Below, piece by piece: positions 6,317 through 6,321 of a DNA stretch of 6,321 bases. Location of the stretch: NCBI GenBank assembly GCA_015062635.1, contig SUUF01000120.1:1-6321 (forward strand). The letters run 5' to 3'. How positions within the stretch are numbered: position 1 is the stretch's first letter; every line of letters starts with the position of its first letter. Position numbers and translations under genes: made by a program. The DNA is from Coriobacteriaceae bacterium. GTDB taxonomy: Bacteria > Actinomycetota > Coriobacteriia > Coriobacteriales > Eggerthellaceae. Below the pieces are notes generated by a model. That model was given only the letters and a program-made list of their open reading frames with translations. It was not told the origin of the DNA and searched no databases.

Positions 6317-6321
6317 TCCCA

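Overview
The window is ordinary chromosomal DNA from a GC-rich bacterium. It carries three recognisable genes, two of them complete: the start of a leftward (minus-strand) type Ic aspartate aminotransferase, a rightward single-chain pyruvate:ferredoxin oxidoreductase (nifJ), and a leftward Na+/proline symporter (putP). The high GC content, strong avoidance of A/T-ending codons, an oxygen-sensitive PFOR, and an aminotransferase of the kind known from Corynebacterium together suggest an anaerobic actinobacterium. A gut Coriobacteriia member such as an Eggerthellaceae species is my best guess. That is inference, since no marker gene is present.

Layout. 1-266 is the N-terminal 88 codons of the aminotransferase, running off the left edge. 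267-579 is a divergent intergenic region with a TATAAT box and ribosome binding site for the aminotransferase. On the other side it holds a 9-bp inverted repeat, a possible 7-codon leader ORF and the ribosome binding site for nifJ. 580-4113 is nifJ. 4114-4389 separates nifJ and putP, which converge, and holds one intrinsic terminator for each. 4390-6069 is putP. 6070-6321 is the putP upstream region. It has a TATAAT box and ribosome binding site for putP, two 10-bp palindromes, and at the extreme right a near-consensus rightward promoter that must serve a transcript starting just outside the window.

How the genes relate. Each is a separate transcription unit with its own control signals, so this is not an operon. 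PFOR oxidises pyruvate to acetyl-CoA and reduces ferredoxin, the aminotransferase links oxaloacetate/aspartate and glutamate, and PutP imports proline using the sodium gradient. The shared theme is central carbon and amino-acid metabolism in an anaerobe. I found no mobile element, CRISPR array, tRNA or rRNA, and nothing that looks like a new defence or biosynthetic system. The items most worth checking are regulatory: the right-edge promoter, the paired palindromes and the nifJ leader.
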